From assembly GCA_017163975.1 (NCBI GenBank), contig JAFFSR010000221.1:1798001-1862000 (forward strand): a stretch of DNA of 64,000 bases, given 5' to 3'. This document shows positions 1 to 13,218 of this stretch, piece after piece. This DNA is from Anastatus disparis. Lineage: Eukaryota; Arthropoda; Insecta; Hymenoptera; Eupelmidae. Made by a program: the position numbers and the translations under genes. The notes below the pieces were generated by a model. The model was not told the DNA's origin. It was given only the letters and a program-made list of their open reading frames with translations, and searched no databases. How positions within the stretch are numbered: the first letter of the stretch is position 1; each line of letters opens with the position of its first letter.

Positions 1-2201
1 CTCTTGTCGTCATCTTGGCGACTTGACCGAGGCTGCTGCTCTCGCGCCAACCTACGCGCTTGCTTTTTTGCGTCAAAGACTTCCAGTGTCTTCCGTTTTT
101 CCCGAGAGCTTGTGTATACTTGTATCCGTGTATGTGTATATAGACGAGGTTGTTGCAAGTGTGATATACACCAGCGTGTAGATTATACATTTCGTAATGG
201 GTTTGGCTTTTATTGGCACGTATTGATTATGCAAGCAAAATTGCCTTGTTGTGCACGATTGTTTGCTTGCTTTTACTTTGGTTATAATGCCATAGTGTTT
301 TATTAGAGTTTTAAGAATTATTCTTTTTTTTTTTCTTCCTAACGTTTCAGAGGGAAGGTTTTCGTTTGTCGTTATGGATGAGGAAGTGAACTTATAATTT
401 AAGTTTGTTGGTGCAACTCTTTTTTTATTTTTTATTGGGTTTGGGATATATATGTGTATAAGTTTGATTATGTAAGCTTTATTCGTTATTTATGATTTCT
501 GGTACGCTATATTAATGAATGAACAGATTAAAATTGTAATATAAATAAATTCACTTTCTATGTCGTACCGTGCTGAATTGGTCTTTCGTTGCAGGATATT
601 AAACATTTTATGAATTGTTATCTTTACGCAAGAAATTAATTAAATAATTCGTGCGTTTAACGTTCTTACGAAAATTTCTTAATTGTAACAGTTTGAATTA
701 TTTAACATTACATAGTTTTCTTTCATTTTATGCAGAATTTAAAAATTTTTAATTCTTTCTTGAAATTTATATTTCATTCTTGATATACTGATGGGGTATT
801 TGATGTTAAAGTAATCCTTTTTCTTGAATTAAATTTTTTTCATGATTAATTTAACATTTCAGCAAAATAATCTATAAAATCTGTTAAAATAGTACTTGAA
901 CATAATCGTGAAATTTTTTCAAGTCAATTTGTTACAAACTTCATTTAATTAAATAATGTAATTAATTTATAGATAGAAAATGGAAACCTTATGCGTTTGA
1001 AATTAAATCTTGGGTCTTTAGTATTAAAGACAATCTTTTATCAAATGAGCTAATTTTCCACCCAAAAATGGTGTTTATTTTATCACTGCATACCTTATTC
1101 TTTTGTAAAATCATTCTTATCAGATATCATAGAAAATGAGTATGTTATTATTGATTTGAATGTGCAGTTCGGATCTTAAACATGAAACCTCTGAATTTAT
1201 AGGATAAAACACGTATTTTTAATTAAATTTATCTATTCGTTTTAATTATTGGGCAGATGTACGGTAAAGCAGATTGCGACTGCAAAGGTACGCATCCACT
1301 TGCTATTGACGTGCTAAGATCCCACTTCTGATATCGCCATCGCACCGAAGCAAAATACTCCGCTGTGCGAGTTAATTCTCCGCTTCGCAATTGCCTTTAA
1401 TTTGACGTTACATATTCCGTAACTTTCATTTTTGCATTAATTTCTTAATCGCCGCGAAGCGGTGCACGCGACAATTTGTAGAAAAAGTTCAAACGTGTCA
1501 AAATATTTTACAGTTAGGCTTGAGAGCACTTTTGTGCTAACTATTTGATATGGGAAAGTTTGTTAGTAGAGTGTAAATTATGGATGTTGTAAAGTTAATT
1601 AAAATTTATAAGTTGATTAATTTTTCAATGAACTCAACTTTTAAAGGGTACACATTTTAGAAATTTCATATGTGACACTCATGCATCAATTTAGTCAGTT
1701 TAACTGTTGTTACATAGTTGAATAAGACTATGAAAAAAATGCTTTGCTTGAAAAATTTCCTTGTGCTCGTCATCACAATTAATTGTAAAAGTTATCTCGA
1801 TCATTCGGATTTCTATTTTTGCTTTTGAATAAATCACAGCTTTCATAAAAATGGCCAAAAAGTCTTCATCATTATTCGTGCCAATGAATTCGAAAACTTT
1901 CTTAATCATCCCACAACATGGAAGGAAAAAAAAAAGGTAAAGAAGTAAATTCGACAGGCAACAAATCATTAACTTTTTAACCCATAGGCTTATGACCTTC
2001 CTCGAGTTTTGCGTCCGCGCAAAACTTCCATATTGTTTCTTATTATCACAGCGCGGACGAAAAAAAAAAAAATACCAGCGAAGAATCTTCGCAAGAAAAG
2101 AATAAAAATAAAAAGACAACGAAAGCCGCCAACTCTCTTTACGAGACGCACCTTTAAGCGGTTTCCCAAGATAAACGCCTCCGCTTTGCTTTGGTCGAAG
2201 G

Positions 2202-2204
<3 letters not shown>

Positions 2205-2232
<28 letters not shown>
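2205..2232. repeat. (GA)n microsatellite
   Basis: About fourteen GA dinucleotides in a row. Simple repeat; polymorphic length is likely. Confidence 0.9.
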
Positions 2233-2236
<4 letters not shown>

Positions 2237-5200
2237 AAAAGCCTCACAAATTCATTAAAGCCGATCTGACGATAAGGAAGTTTTATAATGTTCAAACTAG
2301 CCAAAGCTGTTAAAGCCTTTTTAACGTCATCGTACCACGTGAAACAAAAATTTATGTTCAAAGTGAAATCGAAAAGAGCGTAAAAGAATCTTCCTCCCCC
2401 CCCCCCCTCCCTCTTCTGTATTTTACTCGCAAAGGGTTATAGGTGCATATATCCTACATAGAAAAAGAAAATGTTTTTTTTTTTCCTTTTTCCTTCCTTT
2501 TTTTTCAACTGAAAACTTGCGTATATACGCACGCCCATGACCGAGAGTCTCTATATGTGCGTATATAGATACCGAAGCTATTTATTCTCTCTATTTTTTT
2601 TTTTGCTTCTTCTATTTCTTTAGCTTTTTCACGCGAGTAGAAGTGGTTGGTCTTTCTTCTTCTTTTTTTATTTATTGTTCCTACGGTGCTTTAAGTTCTG
2701 CGTGGAATTCTTTGTTTCACGTTCGACGTACATTGCGAGGAAAATTCTAAAGAAAAGAGAATAATTTCCTTTTTATTTTTATTAGATATTCACGTTATTA
2801 GCGTATGTGCGTATACGTTTGGGTTATAGGCGGTGTATCTTTCTAGAAAATTTAATAATCTTTAAAGTCTTAGAAATTAATTATTATTTATTGCGTAAAA
2901 AGTATAAAACGTATTAGGAAACATTTTTCCTATGTAAAATGACTGTAGATGTTTTTTATTGAATTGTGTTTTTTCATTGTGACGATCGTTTTCCACAAAA
3001 ATGCAGATGTATTTTTTAATATGCTGAAAGTAAAAAATCCAAACTCATACAGATAATATTACAATTTATATTAATTAAATAATCATTGAATTCATTGAAA
3101 ATTTAATTTTAGTGAATCCACAGAAATTAGAACACATTTTACTTTGATTATAATAATTTATAGTAGGAATAAATAGAAATTCGTATAGAAATATTCCCAT
3201 AAAACTTCTCATAGAAATTCATAAATTCCACATATTTAATTTAAATAAAAGTCCACAGGGTTTGTTTTATATTATTTGCACTAATCTTTTATTAAGCTAA
3301 AAATTTTAGTTGAAAAAAAAAATAATTTAGTTTTGAAAACCAAATTATTCACTGGCAGGATCCAAAATATATGCTTGCAGGAAAAAATACTTCATTTTTC
3401 ACTTCAAAAGTTATAAATAGTCAAATTAGTTGTAATGATGAAACATTTTGTTTCAACCAAAGTGGATGGTCATTTATAAGACATAAAAAATTTCTAATAC
3501 ATTGATAAAAGTTTTGATGGACATAACTAAAGTCTGCTAAACAAATTGACTTTAGTTATAAGACTTTGTTTATCTGAAATCCAACTAAATTTTTAATTCG
3601 CTACAACCAAAGATCTCTGAATTTTCCAACTATAGTCTTATTTACGTGTACATTTTTCACTGATAAATTAGCGTACCTTCAATGATTCTTCAATGAGCTT
3701 GAAGAAAAATGATCAGATAAAATATTTACTTATGCCTTAAATAACATATCATCAAATCTTGGTAATCACATAACGATCGATAAAAATCATTTATTTTCAT
3801 CATCCGAAAAAACATCTTGTCTCTCATTTATCTTAAGAACCATCCATAAGAAAATAAAAAAGAAACAACACTTCGAAGCAAAATAAAACAATTCCAACGA
3901 GAAACAATTTTACCATCCCAATCTTTCTCTCTCTCTCTCTCCTTTTCTTTCTTTCTCGTAATTCATCGTTTTCTTTTTCCTTTCATAGAACACTCAATTA
4001 TTTTCACTCTCGTCGAACGCTTCTCGTACATAAACGTACACTCACAGCTTACCGAATCAACTTCTTCACACGTACAATATTATGTACACCCACACATTGA
4101 TGTAGGCGAAAAATAAGAAAGAAAGAAGAAATAAAAATAAAATGAAAGAGAACTGGACAACCTTGCTTTTCCACATCCACACACATACATACATGCATGC
4201 ATGTATAGCCTCTCTTTTAAAGTCCGTTTTCGAAAATTGAATCGTAAACATCGTAATCTCGCAAGCACGTGTAATTATAGGAAAAGGTGCTAAGAGATTG
4301 GTATTTATTTACGATAATTTTAGTAGATTCAATTTGTTGTTTAAAAGGAAGGAACGGGGGAGGTTAAATAGCACTCGAGAGGTTGACTCTCGTCTTTTCC
4401 TTATCTCTACAAGGATGGTTAATTAAATGAAATATATATGCGCGTGTGTAGTGTAACTTTAATATTATTTTACGCATCGTCAAATAGATTGAATTCTTTT
4501 ATTATGTTTTTTATTAATTAATTTTTTTTTTTATTTATAAAATTAAGATACAAATGTTTTTTTTTGTACATTATTGTATTCTCATGATGATTCGAAAATT
4601 ATTTCTTCTTTACTCGATTATTCAGTTTTATTAAAATTATAAAAAGATCTTTATCGAATTTGCGAGCTTACAATGCTACTCCTTGAAAAGATATTGATAA
4701 GATATTGAACGAGCTTGTAAGAAAAAGTTATTATAGCCATCTTTTTTTTCTCTCTCTCTCTCTTTTTTCGCTAACGCTAAGAATACTTGCTTGAATAGCA
4801 TTTCCTACTATCAATTACTTTATACTTTCGCCGAAGGATTTCGTTCGACTGAAATTCTTTTTTTTTTAATGATCCTTTCTTTCATGCTCTAAGAAAAGCA
4901 TATAATTGAATTTCAACCTATTTAAATGTTAATTAGGATCGTTTTATTGGAATCACGTAGGAAGGCCGGACTAATTCATAAATTATTTTTTTTTTTTTAT
5001 TTTAATAAACAATGTTGTTTTAGGTTTGATAATTTGCAATCGAAAGTATTCTTAATTGAAAAATAAAATTCAGGCTTTAATTAACAAATAATTATCGGGA
5101 TTAGAGGATTATAAAAATTAAAACGAGGTTGCGCTTTTATTTAGTTCAAAGTTAAGTATCCCGGTTTTAGTTTGCATTTTAATTACCGATATTTTAAAAT

Positions 5201-6015
5201 CTATTTTGCCCGCGTTAAAGATAATTTTAAATTTAAGTAGGTCATTTGCTCGAGACAAGTCGTAAAAATAATTTTAAAATTACCAGTTCTCATAAGGCTG
5301 TTTATGCCGACGTATATATTTTTAAATAAATTTTTTTGCTCTATTTTTTACGAGTGCTGATTTTAGAGACATTCTTTGGAAAATAATTTCTTATATGGTT
5401 TGTCTGTTAGCCAATATTTAAGAATTTTTTTGACTATAATTTACAATTTTTGACTCATACAATTTAATTCTCAAATTTCAATAAAAAATCTCTAAAATTT
5501 CCTATTCTCTCATTATGCTAATTAGCTCAAGTTATGATATTTTATTTTTACGAAATCATCGGTAAACATAAGTATTGCAAAAAAGAGAAAAAGTAAGATT
5601 GAACAAACTCAACTTACTCATATTATATATAGACATTTCGTTAAATTACTCTCACGACTCTCCCCAAACAATTCCAAGCATTCGAAGCATCAGTCTAATT
5701 ATAAAACTCTCAAATAACTTAATGATCCACAAAAGAAAAATTGCATCAACGACATCAGCAGCAGCAGCAAAAAAAGAAACAATAACCACCTACCACAACA
5801 AACAGAACCGAAAAAAAAATGTACATTTCCCCATTGCTCTCTTTAGTGCAGTGGTATATTACAAAAGAAACCATCGAGCTGCAAGGACACGCGAGAGGGG
5901 GTTACCTATATATATATATGAAATGTATATACACACAAGTTAAACGTTAAAAAACCTGGCGTAAAAAGGCTCGTTGGTACTTTTATACGTTTAATAAGGA
6001 GCTATGAGGCACGAG

Positions 6016-6038
6016 TCTCTCTCTCTCTCTCTCTCTCT
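6016..6038. repeat. (CT)n microsatellite
   Basis: A run of CT dinucleotides, close to a CpG-rich patch at 6075-6160 that contains several GCGC and CGCG motifs. Confidence 0.85.
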
Positions 6039-7825
6039 ATCGCTTATATTCTTGGTCACAATTAGAAAGTAACCGTGTGGCGCATAGTGTGCGAGAGCGC
6101 GCGTGGTGCGCTCGCGCTATGGCTTTGTTCGCAAATCGCTTGCCCACGCGCCAAACATGTTTTGTATAATAAATATAACTATATAGATATACGGCTTATA
6201 AATAAAGATAGAGTACGTAGAAGAAAGAGAGAGAGAGAGAGAATAATGTGTTTTAAAAGTCGCGCGCGAAAGGTGAATAATATTTCGTTGTATGTGTGTG
6301 GAGTGTATACGTGTCGCGTGAGAGAGAGAGCACGACGCACTATTTTGTCTTGTACGTATTAGCGCGGAATAAGAGATATTTTGACGTTGAAATTTTAGAA
6401 GGCTCTTTATAGAGAGAAATTTTTTTTTTTTGTAAAATTATTGTGTTGTTCATAGCAAGAGTTGTATGTTGCAATTTGTTCTTTATTTTTTAAGTTTATA
6501 GTTGAATAACAGCGAGATATAAATTTTTTAGTTCCTTTACTTTTTTAATAGTTATTGAACATCTCATTTTTTAGTGGATGTAAAATTTTATAATAATTAT
6601 ACAAGCTCATTTGCAAATTTGTAAATAAAATGATAATTTTTAAGCGAACAGTAACTTTAGCAGTATACTTTTTGAAAATTCTGTTTTCAAGCTTGCCTTT
6701 CATGATATTCCTTTGAGCGCACGCATAATATAACTGAGATTGAAGGATAATTGAAAATTTAAACTTCAGCAATGCTCCTTTGAGGATGGAATTAATTTAA
6801 TTATCTCCTATTCTTTGAATCTTTTGAAGACGAATAAAAAGGTTTCAATACAAATGTAATGGAAACATAGTACAAATAGTTTGAACATCGTGAAAAGCAT
6901 TTTTAAAGCTCGATGTTAATAAAATATTTACTGGCATTGATAAAAATGGTGAAATAATTTATTAAAACAATAATAGCAATGCAAAATCATGCGGAAATGT
7001 TATGCGTGATTGGGTTTAATGAAATCATTATTTTAACGAACAATAAATGTCATGCATTTGAGTTAAACGAGTTTTACAAGAAATAAAGAATATGTGGATA
7101 TTTTTTTTTTCAACGCGTATTCGCATCCATTATATTCTAACGAATTCCAATAAAAATCATAAATCCACCGGCTGTACAGCAATAAAATACTTAATTACCT
7201 ACGTGAATCCTATAAATCTCAGAGTCATATACCATAAATTTACATTGAAATACCAGAATTGATCCAAAGTGCGTACATATAAATTATAAAATATAAAAAA
7301 TATTACCATATTCATATAAGCATATATATAAATGTACATATACACGTATATATATATAGAGAGAGAGAAACACAAATAATTAAATAGTATACAAGAGAGA
7401 GAAGGAGAAAGACATAGAGACACGAAAAACAATTCATGCGTGGATAGATATTTCATTGGCATGCGCGGCTTTTATAATATCGAGACTGGGATGTGAAGGT
7501 AACGACAGTTATCTATTTCAAGAATGATTAATCATTTTGCTAAAGAGCGCTCAATTAACGAACGCGACGTTTGATTATTAACGCATTTTGTTATACGTAA
7601 ACAAACCACCCACGTATACGAGCCTTTCTTTATGATATGATATACGTGTACATATGCCTGTTGAAAATAAGGTATTTGAATTATGAACTTGAAAACAAAA
7701 AATTTACATAATGTGACATTAGAAAGACATTGTTGTTAGTAACATATTTTTGATAGATTATTTAGTCAGATTAGAATTCGATATAATCTCCAAATAGTAA
7801 TTCTATCAAAGCAATTTGATTATAT

Positions 7826-8020
7826 GAGGTCTTCAGTGGCTCAGTCAGTAGAGCGATGGATTCGTAATCTCGAGGATCAGAGTTCGAATCCCGCTCTCAG
7901 ATTATTTATACAAGCACCACTGTTCGTTACATGTGCTTTGTTCACTAACGCACTGATGATCTCCGTAGCTATTTAGCTTCACAATAATAGCATAAATACA
8001 GCGACGTTAAATAAAAAATA
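7826..8020 (+). mobile_element. tRNA-derived SINE, copy 1
   Basis: The head (7826-7900) resembles a tRNA gene: an A-box-like TGGCTCAGTCAGTAGAGCG, an anticodon loop TTCGTAA (anticodon CGT, suggesting a tRNA-Thr origin) and a B-box-like GTTCGAATCCC. It continues into a shared tail with the blocks CAAGCACCACTG, GTGCTTTGTTCAC, a degraded form of CTCCGTCGCTAATTAG and GCGACGTTAAA, then an A/T-rich end. Two other copies in this window share both head and tail, which marks it as a SINE and not a tRNA gene. SINEs of this type are transcribed by RNA polymerase III and moved by a partner LINE; no LINE is seen here. Confidence 0.85.
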
Positions 8021-9384
8021 TAAAAAAAAGATTAAGTAGAACTAAAAATTGTTTAATTTAAGTTTTACTTAATTTTTTTTTTTCAATAACTTATAATTTT
8101 TATAATTTTAAAATTAAAATTTTTTTTTTAGTTATGTCATGTATATAGGTAGAAATCATATAATATGCGAAAACTTTTTTAAAATAAATAATTTCTTCCG
8201 TGAAAAAAACTTGTCTAAAAAAATCATGTTAAACATAGTTTTCATATAACCTCAAAATAATAAATTTTAAGTTAAAAACATCAATTATTCTTTAACATTA
8301 AGATACATAAGAAATAACAACTTAGAAAATAATTTACCAATAACAACAGAAAACTGTTCAACAATGCGCGCATATGAACAAATTTTATAATACGGGAAGT
8401 ACGTGAACGTATGTAAGAAAAAGTCTATGGAAAAGTTTCACTCAAGTGAAATTACATTACAATGCGATAGTCTATTCTACCAAGTGAATTGGGCTCGATG
8501 ACCTTACGATTATTTTTTATTGGTATAACATAAAGAAAAAAGTTATTTTTTTCGTAACTGCATGAATCAAGTCGTCATTGTTAGTGATCGTTTTTAATTT
8601 TAAAACAGCTCAATATATACAATAGTTCGTTGTGCAATGCAGTCTCACTTATTGAATATTAAATATTTACTTTCTTATTTTTATGGTTAAAAAGATAAAA
8701 GAAATTAGCAATAAAAAAGAGGAGTAATGCTGAAAAAATGGATTTTTTAGAGTTTCTAATTTAAGAAAGTTCATAAATTATAATGAAAAAATATAAAATA
8801 TTTATTATTACTTTCGTTGATAATATTTTTTCTTATTAAGAAACTAATAAATTTTTATAGACATTTTATTTTGTTTTCTTTTTGATTGATATTGAGATAA
8901 TAAATATTGAATGAAGGAATAAATAAAATAATACTAAAAGTTTTATCATTTTTCTTGAATAAAGCGTGGCCATTATCAATCGAGATAAAAATCGAAACAA
9001 TATTTCACGCATAAAGCATATTCCTTTATGCTCGGATGCGCAACTAAATTTTATCTGAATCACCCTGTACAATTAATATTCAGCATCGAACGCCCATACA
9101 CAACCCAAATAGAGATTATCGCGTTACGATAATCATGTAAACATTTGAAATTACAAAATAAAAACGCTCTCTTTATCAATCCATTAAAAACCAACAATCT
9201 GTTATCATCAGCAAGGTCATTTACCTTATACTTTGATAGCGTTAGTAGGTTAAAAAAAAACTATATTGCGTAACTTCTCTTCATGCACAACGTACATATA
9301 TACACGGAGAGAGAAATTTTTTTTCATATAGTGAGGCATGATATAGACGCTGCTGTGCTTTTTAACTACTAACCAGACGTAATA

Positions 9385-9456
<72 letters not shown>

Positions 9457-11202
9457 CGATGAACGTGAATGCGCACATCGAGTAGTGATATATAGGTTGA
9501 GGCAATATCGCGTTATATGGAAGCAGGAAATCGATTATACTGTAGAGTGCTTTGAAATAATTACCAAACAATAATCTGTTGCTTTGCTATTGCTATAATA
9601 AGGGAGTAAAGGTAAGCGTATGCCGGTAAAATGAAAAAAAAATTAGAAATAGAAACGTTTAATTAGATGGACTCGATGCGTATATACTCGCGACGGAAAT
9701 TAAATAGAAATGGAATTTTTAATCAATCTTATCGGGCATTTAAAAGTGTTTGCTCATCGGAAATGCAATACTATCGGGGATGTTTATTGGATTAAAAGTT
9801 TAGTTTATGCTTTACATTTTGATTTAACGAACTGAGTTTAATGTTATTCTTTGTTAGAATAATTATATTGTATGGGATAGCTTTTAGTTTATGTTGACTT
9901 TGTCTTTCAAATTTTTTTCCAAATTTTTCCTTTTGAGAAATTTTATAGGACATATGGCCATAAAGAAACTTTTTTACGAATTAATAAATAACTCTATTGC
10001 TCGAATAATTTCGTTTATTCTTAAATTAATTGATTCTTCATATGGTATTCACAAAAAGCCATAACTTCCCTACTTATTAATCAATGTTTACCAAAAATCA
10101 TTAAACATTCCTATCATACCTCTCAACAAAAAAGAAGAAATACACTTTCACTATTGCGTTTAAGCGAACATTATCTATTAGGTTTGCAAAAAAAAGAGAA
10201 ACATGCAGACCTAAAATTTATGAACACGATCGCGCGCTTACGCACCTAAAATCATTCCAATACCCTAAAGATTGCTTGGCACGTGGTTCTTTAAACAATT
10301 TACCTTTTTTTGTTTTCTGTCTATTTACGTACATATACACAGTAAACCACAAGTTATGCGCAAGTAGTCAATCATTACATAATCTAAAGCATTGCTCTTC
10401 TTATCAAAAGGTTCAACAAGTTGCTTTTCATACAACACGTGTGTATACAACGCTTACTTCCTTTACCTTATACATATTTTCTTCTGTTTTTCTTTCCTTT
10501 CAGTTTTGTTTTATTTTTTTTATAATTTTTCAAATCTTTTGTATGACCCGCACGAAAAGTGCCGCACACGCGGCGCAAAACCTGACAAATAACCCAAGTA
10601 AGAAAATAAAAAGAGCAAAACCGATAAGTAGCTTTTATCTGTGACAGTACAACAAATGATTTATGCTGAGCCAAGGTATTCGTGTGAAAATTTGCACGGA
10701 CGATTCGCGTTACAAAACTTTGCTCGTGTGTCCCTTTTCGCCTTGAGCACATTGATATATACGACAATGTATAAACATATAACTATGTGGCATAGCTATT
10801 AAGTTAAATGGCCGATCTATGAGAAAAATTATTATTCGCACGGATTCGTCAGGATAAATTTCTTATTTTTTTTCTAACCGATAATTTTAAAAACGATTAT
10901 GGGCGTTATTTTAGGCGATCAATTAGCTGCTCTTTTTTTTGTTGTTGTGTCTGACTTAGGGTTGAGGAATTGTAATATTGTCCGCACTCGAATGTTCATG
11001 TTGCTTTAAACTTTAGATAAAGTTATCATATCGAATTTTCTTTGAGCTGTATACCGAGAATTTCATTATTGTAAAGCTTTTATCCGTATCAGAAAATTTC
11101 AATATTTTTATTCTTATTTGTCAACACTTTAGTTAAAACAAAAGGAAGATTCGTACATCAATATTCAACGATTTAATTATACAATCGCAATCGTCTCGCA
11201 TA
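8021..11202. other. AT-rich non-coding stretch
   Basis: No supported gene. It contains a 62-bp (AT)n run (9389-9450), many A- and T-tracts, and a short sequence ending in CACCCTGTA near 9060-9069 that resembles the end of some insect transposons. A 122-codon frame at 10276-10644 is low-complexity and looks accidental. Confidence 0.65.
9389..9450. repeat. (AT)n microsatellite
   Basis: Thirty-one consecutive AT dinucleotides, the longest simple repeat in the window, followed directly by a short GTGTGT tail. Confidence 0.95.
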
Positions 11203-11663
11203 CACTGAAAAAAATCAGAAACTTCTGCTTTGTACTCAAGTAGATTTTGCTTGGTTGACTGAAGCAATACAGTTTTAAAAATTTATTTTGTTTTGTTTGG
11301 TGTTAAAGACATGAATCATTATTTTTATTATTAAATTAAAAGGAATAATACTGAAATAGCAATAATTAATATTTACATAGAAATTATTTTTAAATTTTAA
11401 TATTTATTGTTCTAAAAAATCATAATCTCACTTTGATCATACCAATTTTAAAAATCTTAGTTTCAAAATAATTTTGATTAGAAATTGATAATTATCAGGT
11501 GTTTTTATTATAATCATATAATTTTAATTTGATTAAAGAAAAAATATTATTAATGTTTAAACTATTAAAAATAACAAAATAAACTTATAAAAATTTCTTA
11601 TAAAAATTTGCCAAGCAGCATCTACTTGGAAATAAAGCAGAAGATTCTGATTTTTTTTCAATG
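11203..11663. mobile_element. Short inverted-repeat transposon (MITE), TA-flanked
   Basis: The left end starts CACTGAAAAAAATCAGAA and the right end, read on the other strand, starts CATTGAAAAAAAATCAGAA. The match continues for about 55 bp through TTCTGCTTT, AAGTAGAT and GCTTGG blocks. A TA lies immediately outside each end (11201-11202 and 11664-11665), as expected of Tc1/mariner-type insertions. No transposase frame is present in the 461 bp, so it is non-autonomous. Assignment to Tc1/mariner is an inference from the TA and end sequence. Confidence 0.75.
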
Positions 11664-11992
11664 TATATTAAAATTTGTTTTTTAAATATATGATAGGTTA
11701 AGATCGTTTAATTTTACTTTCAGAATATAAACATCAAATGATAAAAAAAAAGTTATTATAACACGATATTAAAATTTTTTATAAATGACCCATAAATGTC
11801 TATTATAAATAACAATTATTCTTACACCTTTGAATTAACGATCACATAAACGTTTGTTAATTTTCATTAACTTTTCAATCGTGCTCTTTATTATAATAAA
11901 CCCATTCAGCCCCATTACCTCGATAGCAAATTTATATTGAAATTAACTGTTATCAATTGAATGACCCCATACACGGACAGCAATTTAGTAGG

Positions 11993-12027
<35 letters not shown>

Positions 12028-12682
12028 CTGTCGGCCTTTGCTATTTATATGTAATATACGTTATATGTGCTATTGTATGACATGTAATTTTTTTTGTGCT
12101 TAAACATTCATAAACAAACGTACAAAGGAATATATCGAATTTTAGTATAGTCGAATTGTCAGGTGATTCGAATCGAAGGAAAATTGTAGCGTACATTGGG
12201 TTGTTTAAAGTCAATTTTGTTTTAATTAAAAAATACACTTTACATTGTTAAATTTTTATTTTAAGAACAAAATAACGATTTGATAAATTTTTAAAACGTA
12301 TAAATGCAATCCGCGTGTAATTCGTATGACGAAACAGACTTCCGGTTCATCATTTACATATGTACTTTTATAAATTCATTCGAATAAGACATTGTTATAA
12401 CAGATATTGATTTACAAGACGACTTCTTTGTTTATTTTATTATGAACGGAAGAGATTCTAAGGAAGCACTATTAAATGATGAATAATATAATACATTATT
12501 AAAATGAGTCATTATTGATCGATTATTATGTTAGAATACAAATTGGTAACTTAAGGTTTTCATGTACAATAAAAGTGAATTATAATGGTTGAAGTGTGTT
12601 CTATACCATGTAACTGTGTTAAGAGATCAATTTCAATTTTGTTTGATTTAATAAATAAGACCTTGCTAAACTTTTCTTTTAA
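11664..12682. other. AT-rich spacer
   Basis: No supported gene. Contains a (TA)n run at 11996-12025; otherwise I see nothing that stands out. Confidence 0.6.
11996..12025. repeat. (AT)n microsatellite
   Basis: About fifteen AT dinucleotides in a row. Confidence 0.9.
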
Positions 12683-12720
12683 GAGGCGGTCGGAACCAAA
12701 TCGGTGACTTAGTTCGGTGC

Positions 12721-12863
12721 TTGTAATAAATGCTTGTAATAATTTATTCATTTATTAATATGGTAAAAATATAGTCATTTCCTCTAGTCATGTATATAAA
12801 GAATAATTTAAAATAGTTAAAGCCACAAAAATATACAAAATATTGTTATAAAGCGAAAAATGC
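12721..12863 (+). repeat. Internal direct repeat of the TTAA element, unit 1
   Basis: A 143-bp unit beginning TTGTAATAAATGCTT and ending AAGCGAAAAATGC. It matches unit 2 at 12923-13065 with a handful of substitutions and no net length change, so the internal duplication is fairly recent. Confidence 0.9.
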
Positions 12864-12922
12864 CACCTAACAATCGACACGACAGTTTTTTGCATGCGGT
12901 ATACGTCAAGTCAATTTGATAT

Positions 12923-13065
12923 TTGTAATAAATGCTTATAATAATTAATTTACTTATTCATATGGTAAAAATATAGTCATTTCCTCTAGTCATGTATATA
13001 AAGAATAATTTGAAATAGTTTAAGCCATAAAAATATACAAAATATTATCGTAAAGCGAAAAATGC
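12923..13065 (+). repeat. Internal direct repeat of the TTAA element, unit 2
   Basis: Second 143-bp unit, beginning TTGTAATAAATGCTT. It is separated from unit 1 by about 59 bp that hold one arm of a sub-terminal inverted repeat. Confidence 0.9.
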
Positions 13066-13218
13066 TGACTTGATATATACCGCAAATCACCGATTTGGTT
13101 CCGACCGCCTCTTAAGAAAATTAGAGCTAATCGAAATCAATCAAATGTTTTATTAATATACGCTGGAGCTTTAATAAAGAAAGCAAAAGGAATGGTTTAT
13201 TTTTGGGAATACAATTAA

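Larger units (their letters stand above)
1..7825. other. AT-rich non-coding region, 5' part of window
   Basis: No open reading frame here looks like a real gene: the longest frames are 60-140 codons, dominated by Lys, Phe, Ile and Ser, and read through homopolymers or (GA)n/(CT)n runs. The stretch is mostly A+T with islands richer in CpG at about 1-130, 1260-1480 and 6070-6160. Landmarks are a (GA)n run near 2205, a C-run near 2394-2408, a (CT)n run near 6016, and many T-tracts. It could be intergenic or the inside of a long intron; the sequence alone does not say which. Confidence 0.7.
12683..13111. mobile_element. MITE with perfect 25-bp inverted ends, TTAA sites and internal tandem repeat
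   Basis: The ends are a perfect 25-bp inverted repeat: positions 12683-12707 begin GAGGCGGTCGGAACC, and 13087-13111 is their reverse complement. Each end abuts a TTAA (12679-12682 and 13112-13115), the target duplication typical of piggyBac-like and Kolobok-like elements. Inside, a 143-bp unit occurs twice in direct orientation (12721-12863 and 12923-13065) with few differences. A GCGGTATA/TCAAGTCA block near 12896-12914 recurs inverted near 13064-13084. There is no transposase frame, so it is non-autonomous. The superfamily is inferred from the TTAA only. Confidence 0.88.

Noticed and set aside
4..306. 100-codon frame at the left edge
   Set aside because: Cys/Phe/Arg-rich with no recognisable motif. 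The G+C is a little higher than the surroundings, but nothing supports coding.
1990..2361. 123-codon and overlapping opposite-strand frames
   Set aside because: They run through the (GA)n microsatellite and give Ser-Leu or Arg-Glu repeats on the two strands.
5575..6362. 122- and 95-codon frames
   Set aside because: Biased composition, simple repeats inside, no family resemblance.
7826..7900. Functional tRNA-Thr gene
   Set aside because: The acceptor stem does not pair well and the sequence continues into a tail shared with two other copies, so it is the head of a SINE. The same holds for 15465-15538 and 19445-19520.
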